A stretch of 7,536 bases of DNA from an uncultured Oscillospiraceae bacterium (GCA_934572325.1 CAKTKT010000070.1:1-7536), one strand, 5' to 3'. Positions 1 through 6,118 are shown, counted from the stretch's first letter. Notes: a model not told the origin generated them from the letters alone. Translations and numbers: made by a program.

Positions 1-1003
1 GTTCGGCGTGGACGCGCTGCGCTTCTTCCTGCTGCGCACGTTCCCGTTCGGCTCTGACGGCAACTTCTCCAATGAGCTTTTGATAAGCACCATCAACACC
101 GACCTTGCCAACGACCTCGGCAACCTCGTCTCCCGCACGACCGCCATGGTTGAAAAATACTTCGGCGGCACGCTCATCCCCGAGCGCGAGAGCGATCCGG
201 CGGATGAAGAGCTCATCTCCCTCATCCGCTCCACCAAGGCGCTCTACGCCGCGCAGATGGACGAGTTTCAGCTTCATCTCGCGCTTGATGAGGTTTTTAA
301 GCTCATCCAGCGCGCCAATAAGTACATCGACGAGACCGTCCCTTGGGTGCTCGCGCGCGACGAGGCTAAAAGACCGCGCCTTGCCTGCGTGATGTATAAT
401 CTTCTTGAGGCGCTGCGCGTTGCGCTGACGATGCTCACGCCGTTCATGCCCGAAAGCTGCAAAAAAGCCTTCGCCCAGATCGGCGCGGAGCAGGAACATA
501 CCACATGGGAGCGCGCCGGAGAGTACGGCGTGCTGCCCGCTGCGGTGAGCGTCCGCAGGGGCGAAACGCTCTTCCCGCGCATCGACGCGGCAAAGATGCT
601 CGCTGAGCTGGAGGAGCTTGAAAAGGCGGCAAAGAGTCCTCAGGTCAAGGTCGAGCCCGTGCTGCCCGATGTGACGATAGACGAGTTTGCAAAGTGCGAT
701 ATGCGCGTTTGCAAGGTGCTCACGTGCGAGGCGGTCAAAAAGTCCGACAAGCTTCTGAAATTTACGCTCGACGACGGCAGCGGCACGGAGCGCGTCATCC
801 TCTCCGGCATCCATAAGTTCTATGAGCCGGAGCAGCTCGTCGGCAAGACCGTCGTTGCCATCCTCAACCTCCCGCCGCGCAAGATGATGGGGCAGATGTC
901 CAACGGTATGCTGCTCTCAGCCGTGCGCGAGGCGGACGGCAAGGAGGAGCTGCATCTTCTCATTCTCGATGACAGCATCCCCGCCGGCGCACAGCTCTGC
1001 TGA
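1..1003 (+). CDS. metG: Methionyl-tRNA synthetase, 3' part (5' end outside window)
   Basis: This is the C-terminal part of methionine--tRNA ligase, the cytoplasmic enzyme that charges tRNA-Met for initiation and elongation. The frame is open from base 2 and begins FGVDALRFFLLRTFPFGSDG, which matches the end of the class I catalytic core that follows the KMSKS loop in MetRS, so the true start and the HIGH and KMSKS motifs lie upstream. The GTG at position 8 is internal, not a start. An alpha-helical anticodon-binding region follows, up to about base 640. From about base 683 to the stop there is a tRNA-binding OB fold of the EMAPII/Trbp111 type, with FAKCDMRVCKV, the ILSGIHKFYEPEQLVGK block and PPRKMMGQMSNGMLLSA. 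This appended dimerisation domain occurs in many bacterial MetRS. The gene ends at TGA 1001-1003 and is followed by a hairpin. It looks intact as far as seen. Confidence 0.96.
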   Translation, partial: FGVDALRFFLLRTFPFGSDGNFSNELLISTINTDLANDLGNLVSRTTAMVEKYFGGTLIPERESDPADEELISLIRSTKALYAAQMDEFQLHLALDEVFKLIQRANKYIDETVPWVLARDEAKRPRLACVMYNLLEALRVALTMLTPFMPESCKKAFAQIGAEQEHTTWERAGEYGVLPAAVSVRRGETLFPRIDAAKMLAELEELEKAAKSPQVKVEPVLPDVTIDEFAKCDMRVCKVLTCEAVKKSDKLLKFTLDDGSGTERVILSGIHKFYEPEQLVGKTVVAILNLPPRKMMGQMSNGMLLSAVREADGKEELHLLILDDSIPAGAQLC

Positions 1004-1022
1004 CAGGCGAATAAAAACGACC

Positions 1023-1053
1023 AATATCTCCCGGCAGCCGCCGGGAGGTATTT
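1023..1053 (+). terminator. Hairpin after metG, candidate intrinsic terminator or attenuator
   Basis: Bases 1023-1035 pair with 1040-1052 in a 13-bp stem with one G-U wobble and the 4-nt loop AGCC. It lies 20 nt after the metG stop and 22 nt before the NUDIX start codon. Only three T residues follow, so termination may be partial and some NUDIX transcription could come from metG read-through. I found no convincing promoter between the hairpin and the NUDIX gene. Confidence 0.55.
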
Positions 1054-1074
1054 GCAAATCAGGAGGATAAACGC

Positions 1075-1698
1075 ATGGACACGGGAGAAAAATGGCTGGA
1101 TTGGGCGATAGAGCTGCAGGCTCTCGCGCAGGCGGGGCTGTATTACAGCCGCGACAAGTTTGATATCGAGCGCTTCACGCGCATACGCGAGATTTCCGCG
1201 GAAATGCTCAGTCTCAAAAGTGCGCTGCCCGTCGGCACGGTGAAGGATCTCTTCTGCGGCGAGAGCGGGTATCAGACCCCGAAGATCGACACCCGCGCCG
1301 CAATCTTCTCCGACGACGGGCGCATTCTCCTTGTGCGCGAGTCGGACGGGCGCTGGGCGCTGCCCGGCGGGTGGTGCGATGTAAATATGTCCGTGGGCGA
1401 GAACACGCTCAAGGAGGTCAAGGAGGAGGCGGGGCTGGACGCGGAGCTTGTGCGCGTCATCGCCGTGCAGGACAGGGAGCGCCACAACAGCCCGCGCTAC
1501 GCCTACCGCATATGCAAGATCTTTTCCCTTTGCCGTGCCGCTGGTGGTGAGTTTCATGAGAACTCCGAGACTACGGAGAGCGCGTACTTCCCGCTCGACG
1601 TGCTTCCCCCGCTCGCCGAGGAGAAGAACACCCCCGAACAGCTTGCCCTGTGCTTCGCCGCGTATAAGGACGACAACTGGCAGGCGGTGGTGGAATAA
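1075..1698 (+). CDS. NUDIX hydrolase with N-terminal Nudix-associated domain
   Basis: This 207-residue protein probably hydrolyses a nucleoside diphosphate linked to another group, such as an ADP-sugar; the substrate cannot be read from sequence. Residues about 7-60 (WLDWAIELQALAQAGLYYSR and IREISAEML) match the helical N-terminal domain found before the catalytic fold in one family of ADP-ribose pyrophosphatase-like proteins. The NUDIX fold runs from about 70 to 205. The Nudix box at 98-121 is GGWCDVN..., ending KEVKEEAGL. The metal-binding acidic residues E114, E117 and E118 are present, but the first Glu of GX5EX7REUXEEXGU is Met105 and the Arg is Lys113. The ATG is supported by AGGAGG at 1061-1066 with 8 nt spacing. 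It is downstream of metG in the same direction, separated by a hairpin, and has its own terminator after the stop. Confidence 0.9.
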   Translation: MDTGEKWLDWAIELQALAQAGLYYSRDKFDIERFTRIREISAEMLSLKSALPVGTVKDLFCGESGYQTPKIDTRAAIFSDDGRILLVRESDGRWALPGGWCDVNMSVGENTLKEVKEEAGLDAELVRVIAVQDRERHNSPRYAYRICKIFSLCRAAGGEFHENSETTESAYFPLDVLPPLAEEKNTPEQLALCFAAYKDDNWQAVVE

Positions 1699-1710
1699 AA
1701 ATGCGGCGAC

Positions 1711-1747
1711 CCGGCTCGTCCCGAGATTGGGATGAGCCGGTTTGCCG
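1711..1747 (+). terminator. Intrinsic terminator of the NUDIX gene; first of two twin hairpins
   Basis: CCGGCTCGTCCC (1711-1722) pairs with GGGATGAGCCGG (1729-1740), a 12-bp stem with one G-U wobble and the loop GAGATT, 12 nt after the NUDIX stop. Only TTT follows directly, though the next 40 bases are T-rich. A near-copy lies at 2973-3009 after fic: both arms are identical, the 3' flank is the same through TTTGCCG, and the loop is the reverse complement. Confidence 0.75.
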
Positions 1748-1796
1748 TCTTACTGTCTGCCGCTTTGTCGTTTCGTTGCCTCACAGCGAATAGTGA

Positions 1797-1825
1797 TTGC
1801 AATATAGGGAACAATATGATATAAT
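1797..1825 (+). promoter_or_regulatory. Sigma-A type promoter for the fic gene
   Basis: TTGCAA (1797-1802) and a perfect TATAAT (1820-1825) are 17 bp apart, with an extended -10 TG at 1817-1818. Transcription would start near 1832 and give an untranslated leader of about 190 nt before the fic ATG. This is the best-looking promoter on the plus strand and shows that fic need not rely on the NUDIX transcript. Confidence 0.8.
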
Positions 1826-1846
1826 ACAGGCAAGGAAGTTCCCTAT
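1804..1846. promoter_or_regulatory. 9-bp inverted repeat flanking the fic -10 box, candidate operator
   Basis: ATAGGGAAC (1804-1812) and its exact reverse complement GTTCCCTAT (1838-1846) lie 25 bp apart with the TATAAT between them. The left arm is upstream of the predicted start site, so the pair cannot form an RNA hairpin in the fic transcript and acts, if at all, at the DNA level. Half-site centres are about 34 bp apart, roughly three helical turns, which would suit a dimeric or looping repressor. No regulator gene is adjacent. It could alternatively be a remnant of mobile-element ends. Confidence 0.5.
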
Positions 1847-1850
1847 GAGA

Positions 1851-2005
1851 AAGCTCTGATTAAATGCGTCAGATGGCTGGGCGAAAAATTTTTCGGCTGA
1901 TAAAATGAGTTTTTTGCAGGAATACTTTGTGTATTTCAAGAAAAACTCATGAAATCAGACGGAGGTTTTTCCGCTCAGACGCTGACAGTCATTTATTCAG
2001 AGCTT
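1851..2005. repeat. 155-bp imperfect palindrome, MITE-like, in the fic leader
   Basis: The outer arms AAGCTCTGATTAAATG (1851-1866) and CATTTATTCAGAGCTT (1990-2005) match at 15 of 16 positions. Pairing continues inward through CTGGGCG/CGCTCAG, GGCTGAT/ATCAGAC, the perfect ATGAGTTTTT (1905-1914) with AAAAACTCAT (1941-1950), and a small apical hairpin, GAATAC with GTATTT, around 1926-1930. The whole segment can fold as one long interrupted hairpin in DNA or RNA. It contains no open reading frame of note. ATGAG occurs just outside both ends (1845-1849 and 2008-2012), a possible short target duplication, though slightly offset. It lies between the fic promoter and ribosome-binding site, so it would be transcribed as a structured leader. 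A miniature inverted-repeat element is the likeliest reading; a structured RNA is the alternative. Confidence 0.7.
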
Positions 2006-2021
2006 CCATGAGGAGGTCTTT

Positions 2022-2957
2022 ATGGACAACAACTATCAGCATATCCAAGAGCTGCTTCACCAAAAGGCAGACTATCAGGCAAGACTGAATCTTTTGCCGT
2101 ATGACGGGAGTCCGGAGATCAAAGAAGCCGGCGGGAGAAAGTATCTCTATGTCCGCAGGCGGATCGGCGCAAGGCTGAGCTCCACCTATGTGGATGTTTA
2201 TTCCGATGAGCTGTACCGGCTTCTGCTGCGCAATGCCCGCGACGCAAGAGAATACCGGAAGCATATCCGCCGCTTGGACAGAGAGCTTGCGCAGCTTGGC
2301 TACTCCGATCGGGATGTATCTCCGCGGGTTCAGTTGAACCTTGACTTTGCAAGAGCCAACATGAAATCCAGTATTTACGATCAGGCGATTCTTGAAGGCG
2401 TTGCCACCAGCTTTCCGCAAACGGAGGACATCCTTGAAAACGGTATGGTCAGCGGAATGACGGCAGCGGATGTGCAGAAGATATTGAATCTCAAGCACGC
2501 TTGGGAATTTATACTTGACAGGGATGTTATCACATACCCGAGCGATTATTCGATCCTATGCCATATTGCCAAGCTCGTCAACGAGGGTTTTTTTTATGAC
2601 GGCGGTCGTATCCGTGGGATTCCTGTTACGATCGGCGGCTCCAGCTATATGCCGCCCATTCCGGTCGAAGCCGTGATCAGAGAGCATATTGATAAGATCA
2701 TTAGCCTTGATATTCAGACCGATAATAAGGCTATCGAGCTTTGTCTGTATTGCATGAAAACGCAGATCTTCAACGACGGCAACAAACGGGCAGCCGTTAT
2801 TTTTGCAAACCACTATCTCATTTCAAACGGCAGCGGCATACTGATCATCCCCGAAAAGGACGTGCCGGAGTTCAAAAAGCTCCTCGTTGCCTTTTACGAG
2901 GACAGAGAAAACAACATCCGAGAGTTTATGAAAGACAACTGCATCAAGACATTTTAA
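2022..2957 (+). CDS. Fic-domain protein lacking the catalytic histidine
   Basis: This 311-residue cytoplasmic protein belongs to the Fic family, whose members transfer AMP or other phosphate-containing groups to target proteins. Residues 1-110 form a charged, helical N-terminal region with the core GGRKYLYVRRRIGARLSSTY. An inhibitory-helix-like segment, QAILEGVATSFPQTEDILENG (121-141, quoted here as two parts: QAILEG and VATSFPQTEDILENG), resembles the class II (S/T)xxxE(G/N) motif but has Gln121 in the Ser/Thr place. The flap is GGRIRGIPVTIGG followed by SSYMPP (194-212). The active-site loop is QIFNDGNKR (248-256): the family's catalytic His is Gln248, while F250, D252, G253, N254 and R256 remain. 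The start has AGGAGG at 2011-2016, 5 nt upstream. Its codons use more A/T than the neighbours', suggesting acquisition. No separate antitoxin gene is adjacent. Activity may be lost, altered or dependent on another residue. Confidence 0.9.
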   Translation: MDNNYQHIQELLHQKADYQARLNLLPYDGSPEIKEAGGRKYLYVRRRIGARLSSTYVDVYSDELYRLLLRNARDAREYRKHIRRLDRELAQLGYSDRDVSPRVQLNLDFARANMKSSIYDQAILEGVATSFPQTEDILENGMVSGMTAADVQKILNLKHAWEFILDRDVITYPSDYSILCHIAKLVNEGFFYDGGRIRGIPVTIGGSSYMPPIPVEAVIREHIDKIISLDIQTDNKAIELCLYCMKTQIFNDGNKRAAVIFANHYLISNGSGILIIPEKDVPEFKKLLVAFYEDRENNIREFMKDNCIKTF

Positions 2958-2967
2958 AGCGTATGGC

Positions 2968-3009
2968 AAAAACCGGCTCGTCCCAATCTCGGGATGAGCC
3001 GGTTTGCCG
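2968..3009. terminator. Bidirectional terminator shared by fic and ireB; second twin hairpin
   Basis: CCGGCTCGTCCC (2973-2984) pairs with GGGATGAGCCGG (2991-3002) around the loop AATCTC, and AAA/TTT extends the stem to 2970-3005. Reading rightward it follows the fic stop and is trailed by TTTGCCGCTTTT. Reading leftward it follows the ireB stop and is trailed by TTTTT (2968-2972), so it can serve both convergent genes. It is nearly identical to the hairpin at 1711-1740 except that the loop is reverse-complemented. Confidence 0.82.
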
Positions 3010-3026
3010 CTTTTCGTGATGCGTCT

Positions 3027-3269
3027 TTACTTGTCGAGGTAGGTTTTCACCAGCTCGCTCATCAGCTCGTCGCGGTCAATGCGCGTGATGAGCGTGCGGG
3101 CGTTGTTGTAATTGGTGATGTAGGTCGGGTCCTCGGAGAGTATATAGCCCACTATCTGGTTTATCGGGTTGTAGCCCTTTACCATGAGGGAGTTATACAC
3201 AGACGAAAGGACTTCCTTCATCGCGGTCTTGCTGTCCAGCGCCTCGAACTTCCGTGTTTCATCTGCCAT
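3027..3269 (-). CDS. ireB: IreB-family regulatory phosphoprotein (UPF0297)
   Basis: The 80-residue product matches the IreB/YrzL family: the central KGYNPINQIVGYILSEDPTY (31-50) is the family signature, followed by NNARTLITRIDRDEL and a C-terminal ELVKTYLDK. In Enterococcus, IreB is a small dimeric protein phosphorylated on N-terminal threonines by the PASTA kinase IreK, and it affects cephalosporin resistance. Here Thr5 and Thr15 are the N-terminal candidates. An in-frame ATG at 3288-3290 would add seven residues, but the strong GGAGGGG at 3275-3281 fits only the inner ATG at 3267-3269. In many Firmicutes the gene sits between alaS and ruvX; here it stands alone after pheT with its own promoter and converges on fic. 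Length is normal for the family. Confidence 0.93.
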   Translation of the reverse strand: MADETRKFEALDSKTAMKEVLSSVYNSLMVKGYNPINQIVGYILSEDPTYITNYNNARTLITRIDRDELMSELVKTYLDK

Positions 3270-3274
3270 GATGT

Positions 3275-3281
3275 CCCCTCC
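3275..3281 (-). promoter_or_regulatory. Ribosome-binding site that fixes the ireB start
   Basis: On the minus strand GGAGGGG lies 5 nt before the ATG at 3269. It falls inside the reading frame that would start at 3290, where no good site is visible upstream, so the inner start is preferred. Confidence 0.8.
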
Positions 3282-3313
3282 ATTTCTCATCTTTTTCTGG
3301 CTTTTCTGGCACT

Positions 3314-3342
3314 ATTATACCAGATTCAAGCCGCAAGTAAAG
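3314..3342 (-). promoter_or_regulatory. Promoter for ireB
   Basis: A perfect TATAAT on the minus strand (3314-3319) is preceded by TG in the extended -10 position. At 17 bp upstream is CTTTAC (3337-3342), a poor -35, which extended -10 promoters tolerate. The start would be near 3307, giving a leader of roughly 40 nt before the ireB ATG. ireB can therefore be expressed separately from pheST. Confidence 0.7.
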
Positions 3343-3345
3343 TCG

Positions 3346-3373
3346 AAAAAAGGCGAAAATTGATTAAATTTTC
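3346..3373 (-). terminator. Weak AT-rich terminator candidate after pheT
   Basis: On the minus strand GAAAATT (3373-3367) and AATTTTC (3361-3355) form a 7-bp stem around a 5-nt loop, followed by GCC and six T residues (3351-3346). The stem is AT-rich and the T run is offset by 3 nt, so efficiency is doubtful and pheST read-through into ireB is possible. Confidence 0.35.
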
Positions 3374-3405
3374 ATTAAGTCCTCTATTCAGCCCAAGCTG
3401 CCGCG

Positions 3406-6099
3406 TCAGCGTATCACCGCGCCGTACCTCTCGCGCAGGGCGGAGAGCACTTTCCGCACGGTCTCATCGGCGTGCTCGTCGGTGAGCGTCTGGTCGTCGG
3501 CGCGCATGGTCAGCGAGAACGCAACGGACTTCATGCCCTCGGCGATGTGACGTCCGGTGTACACGTCAAAGAGCGTGCAGTCCTTGAGATACTGCCCGCC
3601 GGAGGCGAGGATGCAGTCCGTCAGCTCGCCGACGGTGATCCCCGACGAGCACACCACGGCGATGTCGCGCGTGACGGACGGGAACTTCGGCAGCGGCTTG
3701 TACACGGGTATGCCGCCCTTGACCCTGCACAGCGCGTCAAAGCTCAGCTCCGCGCAGTAAAGCTCGGCGTCCACGCCGTAGCTTTCGGCAACCTCGGGGT
3801 GTATCTGCCCGAACACGCCGATATACTCCTCCCCGACGTACACCCTCGCGCAGCGCCCGGGGTGGTAGGAGGCGTTTCCGTGCTCCGCGATGAACCTCGC
3901 CTTCGGCGCGTTGAGCGCGCGCAGCAGCGCCTCCACCCAGCCCTTGACCGTGAAGAAGCTCACGGTCGCGCCGTATGCGCCCATGGAGACGATCTTCGGC
4001 TCGTCCGCCAGTCCGTCCTCGCGCTTGAGGTATATCTTGCCTATCTCGTAGAGCGCGGCGGATCTGTTGCGGAAGTTGTAGTTGCGGGTGAGTATCTCCA
4101 GCATGGACGGGAGGACGGTGGTGCGCATGATGGAGGTGTCCTCGCCGAGGGGGTTGAGGATACGCAGGGAGTCGCGCAGGGGCGAGGCGGCGGGCATACG
4201 TATCTTGTCGTAGTAGCCGGGGCTGATGAACGAGTAGGTGATTATCTCGTCCAGCCCCATGGCGCGCAGCGTCTGACCGACGGTGCGCTCGGCAAGCTGC
4301 GTGGGGCTGAAGCCGCCGCAGGTGCTGATAGCGCCGGTGAAGCGCGTGGGTATCTCGTTGTAGCCGTAGAAGCGCGCGACCTCCTCGGCAAGGTCGGAGT
4401 AATGCTCCACGTCGCCGCGCCACGACGGAACGATGACGGTGTCGCCCTCAAGCGTGAAGCCGAGGTCAAGAAGTATCTTGCGCATGGCGGACTCGTTGAT
4501 GTCCGTGCCGAGCAGGGCGTTTATCCTCTCCGGCTCGAGCTTGAGGGTGACGGCGGTCAGCGGGCGCGGCACAACGTCGATCACACCCTCGACGACCTCG
4601 CCCGCGCCGAGCATTTCCACAAGCTCGCACGCGCGCTCGACCGCGGCATAGGTGTTCTTGACGTCCAGCCCCTTTTCAAAGCGGGAGGACGCATCCGTGC
4701 GCATACCGAGCGCGGTGGCGGCGCGGCGGACGGAGGGACCGTTGAAGTTCGCGCTCTCGAAGAGCACCATGGCGGTGTCGCCGATGATCTCGCTGTTCTC
4801 GCCGCCCATGACGCCCGCCACGGCGACGGGCTTATCGGTGTCGCAGATGCACAGCATGCTCGGCGTGAGCCGCCGCTCCGTGCCGTCGAGCGTGCGGATG
4901 CTCTCGCCCTCGCGGGCGCAGCGCACGTGTATCTCGTTGTTGCCGACGCAGGCGAAATCGAAGGCGTGCATCGGCTGCCCGTACTCAAGCATGACGTAGT
5001 TGGTTATATCGACGATATTGTTTATCGGGCGCATACCGGCGTTGCGCAGGCGCTCGCGCATCCACTCCGGACTGGGGGCGATCCTGACGTTTTTGACCAT
5101 GCGCGCGGTGTAGCGCGGGCAGAGCTCCGGCTCGTCGATGAATATTCTGGCAAGCTCGTTTATGTCGCCGCCCGCCTTCGCCTCGACGACCGGCTCATGC
5201 AGCAGCAGCTTCTTGCCGAACGTCACCGCCGCCTCGCGCGCGAGCCCTATCATGCAAAGGCAGTCCGGACGGTTGGGGGTTATCTCAAACTCAACGACAT
5301 GATCGTCCAAGCCGATGAGCGCGCCGACGTCGTCGCCGGGCTTGCACTCCTCGTGCAGCACGAAGATGCCGTCGGGGATGCAGTGGGGAAACTCCTCCTG
5401 CTTGGCTCGCAGATCGGCGAGGGAGCATATCCTGCCCGTGGCGTTGTCGTAGGCGACCATATCCCCGATGTGGAGATTCTGGCAGTCGCAGATGGTCTGC
5501 CCGACGCGGCTGCCGCCGTCAAGCTCGACCTTCCACAAATTCACGCCGTATTCCTCCACGTTCGTCACCTCCGCGGCGACGACAGTGCCGAATATATTGT
5601 CGCCGTGGGCGACGTCGGGCGCGATGGAGGGCGCGTCGGGATTCGCGGGGCGGTAGTCGCCGAGGATGGCGGCAGCCTTTATCTCGCCGTATGGGTAGTC
5701 GTGCGTCGTCAGCCCCAGCTCCTTGAGCGAGCAGAGCATCCCGTCCGACTCCACGCCGCGCAGCTTCCCGCGCGTTATCCTCGCCCCGTTCGGCAGCACG
5801 GCGTTATGGAGCGCCGCAGGCACAAGATTGCCCACGTGGACGTTCCACGCGCCTGTGCATATCTGCACCGGCTCTTCCCCGCCGACGTCTACCTTTGTCA
5901 CGAGCATATGGTCGGAATCGGGGTGCTTTTCTATCGAGAGGATGCGCCCGACGCGGACGTTTTTGATTTTGCCGCTCAGATCCTCCGTGACCTCCACCTT
6001 CGAGCCGGAGACGGTCATCGCCTCGGCGAAGGTGCGGTCGTCGTACTTATCTATGGGAAGCTCAACAAACTCGTTGAGCCATTTTCTTGAAAGCTGCAT
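3406..6099 (-). CDS. pheT: Phenylalanyl-tRNA synthetase beta subunit with duplicated N-terminal OB fold
   Basis: This is the beta subunit of the alpha2-beta2 phenylalanine--tRNA ligase; it binds tRNA and carries the B3/B4 editing site. Order of domains: B1 with tRNA-binding OB fold (about 1-130), an extra segment (about 141-244), the B3/B4 editing domain (about 265-500, with DITNYVMLEYGQPMHAFD and GVMGGENSE), B5 (about 515-585), the catalytic-like B6/B7 region (about 600-800), and the C-terminal FDX-ACB anticodon-binding domain from KFPSVTRDIAVV (805-816) to the end. At 897 residues it is roughly 95-100 longer than the usual 795-805. The excess is accounted for by the extra segment, which resembles a second, shortened OB fold. 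GGAGGG at 6109-6114, 9 nt upstream, supports the start. The gene begins 19 nt after the pheS stop, as expected in a pheST operon. Confidence 0.97.
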   Translation of the reverse strand: MQLSRKWLNEFVELPIDKYDDRTFAEAMTVSGSKVEVTEDLSGKIKNVRVGRILSIEKHPDSDHMLVTKVDVGGEEPVQICTGAWNVHVGNLVPAALHNAVLPNGARITRGKLRGVESDGMLCSLKELGLTTHDYPYGEIKAAAILGDYRPANPDAPSIAPDVAHGDNIFGTVVAAEVTNVEEYGVNLWKVELDGGSRVGQTICDCQNLHIGDMVAYDNATGRICSLADLRAKQEEFPHCIPDGIFVLHEECKPGDDVGALIGLDDHVVEFEITPNRPDCLCMIGLAREAAVTFGKKLLLHEPVVEAKAGGDINELARIFIDEPELCPRYTARMVKNVRIAPSPEWMRERLRNAGMRPINNIVDITNYVMLEYGQPMHAFDFACVGNNEIHVRCAREGESIRTLDGTERRLTPSMLCICDTDKPVAVAGVMGGENSEIIGDTAMVLFESANFNGPSVRRAATALGMRTDASSRFEKGLDVKNTYAAVERACELVEMLGAGEVVEGVIDVVPRPLTAVTLKLEPERINALLGTDINESAMRKILLDLGFTLEGDTVIVPSWRGDVEHYSDLAEEVARFYGYNEIPTRFTGAISTCGGFSPTQLAERTVGQTLRAMGLDEIITYSFISPGYYDKIRMPAASPLRDSLRILNPLGEDTSIMRTTVLPSMLEILTRNYNFRNRSAALYEIGKIYLKREDGLADEPKIVSMGAYGATVSFFTVKGWVEALLRALNAPKARFIAEHGNASYHPGRCARVYVGEEYIGVFGQIHPEVAESYGVDAELYCAELSFDALCRVKGGIPVYKPLPKFPSVTRDIAVVCSSGITVGELTDCILASGGQYLKDCTLFDVYTGRHIAEGMKSVAFSLTMRADDQTLTDEHADETVRKVLSALRERYGAVIR
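5368..5958 (-). repeat. Intragenic tandem duplication of the PheT tRNA-binding OB domain (protein-level)
   Basis: Copy 1 spans residues about 48-140 (5680-5958) and copy 2 about 168-244 (5368-5598), joined by a Pro/Ala-rich linker (141-167). Matching blocks in order are VGRILSIE with FGTVVAAE, KVDVGG with KVELDGG, QICTGAWNVHVGNLVPA with TICDCQNLHIGDMVAY, ALHNA with AYDNA, CSLKELG with CSLADLR, and HDYPY with EEFPH. Copy 2 lacks the middle of copy 1 (PNGARITRGKLRGVESDGM). The match is visible in protein but divergent in DNA, so the duplication is old. Confidence 0.65.
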
Positions 6100-6118
6100 T
6101 TATCTGTTCCCTCCTACA

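Noticed and set aside
8..10. GTG at position 8 as the start of a separate 331-residue gene
   Set aside because: The same frame is open to the window edge and upstream residues FG continue the MetRS consensus, so this is an internal valine codon.
820..1557. Open frame of 245 codons on the minus strand
   Set aside because: It is antisense to the end of metG and to the NUDIX gene, both of which are convincing; it has no motif.
1701..1793. Short frame starting ATG just after the NUDIX stop, about 30 codons
   Set aside because: It reads straight through the terminator hairpin and has no ribosome-binding site.
1699..2021. A small antitoxin gene upstream of fic, as in classic Fic toxin-antitoxin pairs
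   Set aside because: No frame with a ribosome-binding site is present; the interval is filled by terminator, promoter and palindrome. Any self-inhibition would have to come from the internal QAILEG helix.
2994..3485. Plus-strand frame of 163 codons over ireB
   Set aside because: It is antisense to ireB and runs through the ireB promoter and the end of pheT; nothing supports it.
3472..6090. Very long open frame of 872 codons on the plus strand opposite pheT
   Set aside because: It lies wholly antisense to a clear pheT, has low-complexity Arg/Ala/Gly/Val/His-rich composition and matches no recognisable family. It is an artefact of GC-ending codons in pheT.
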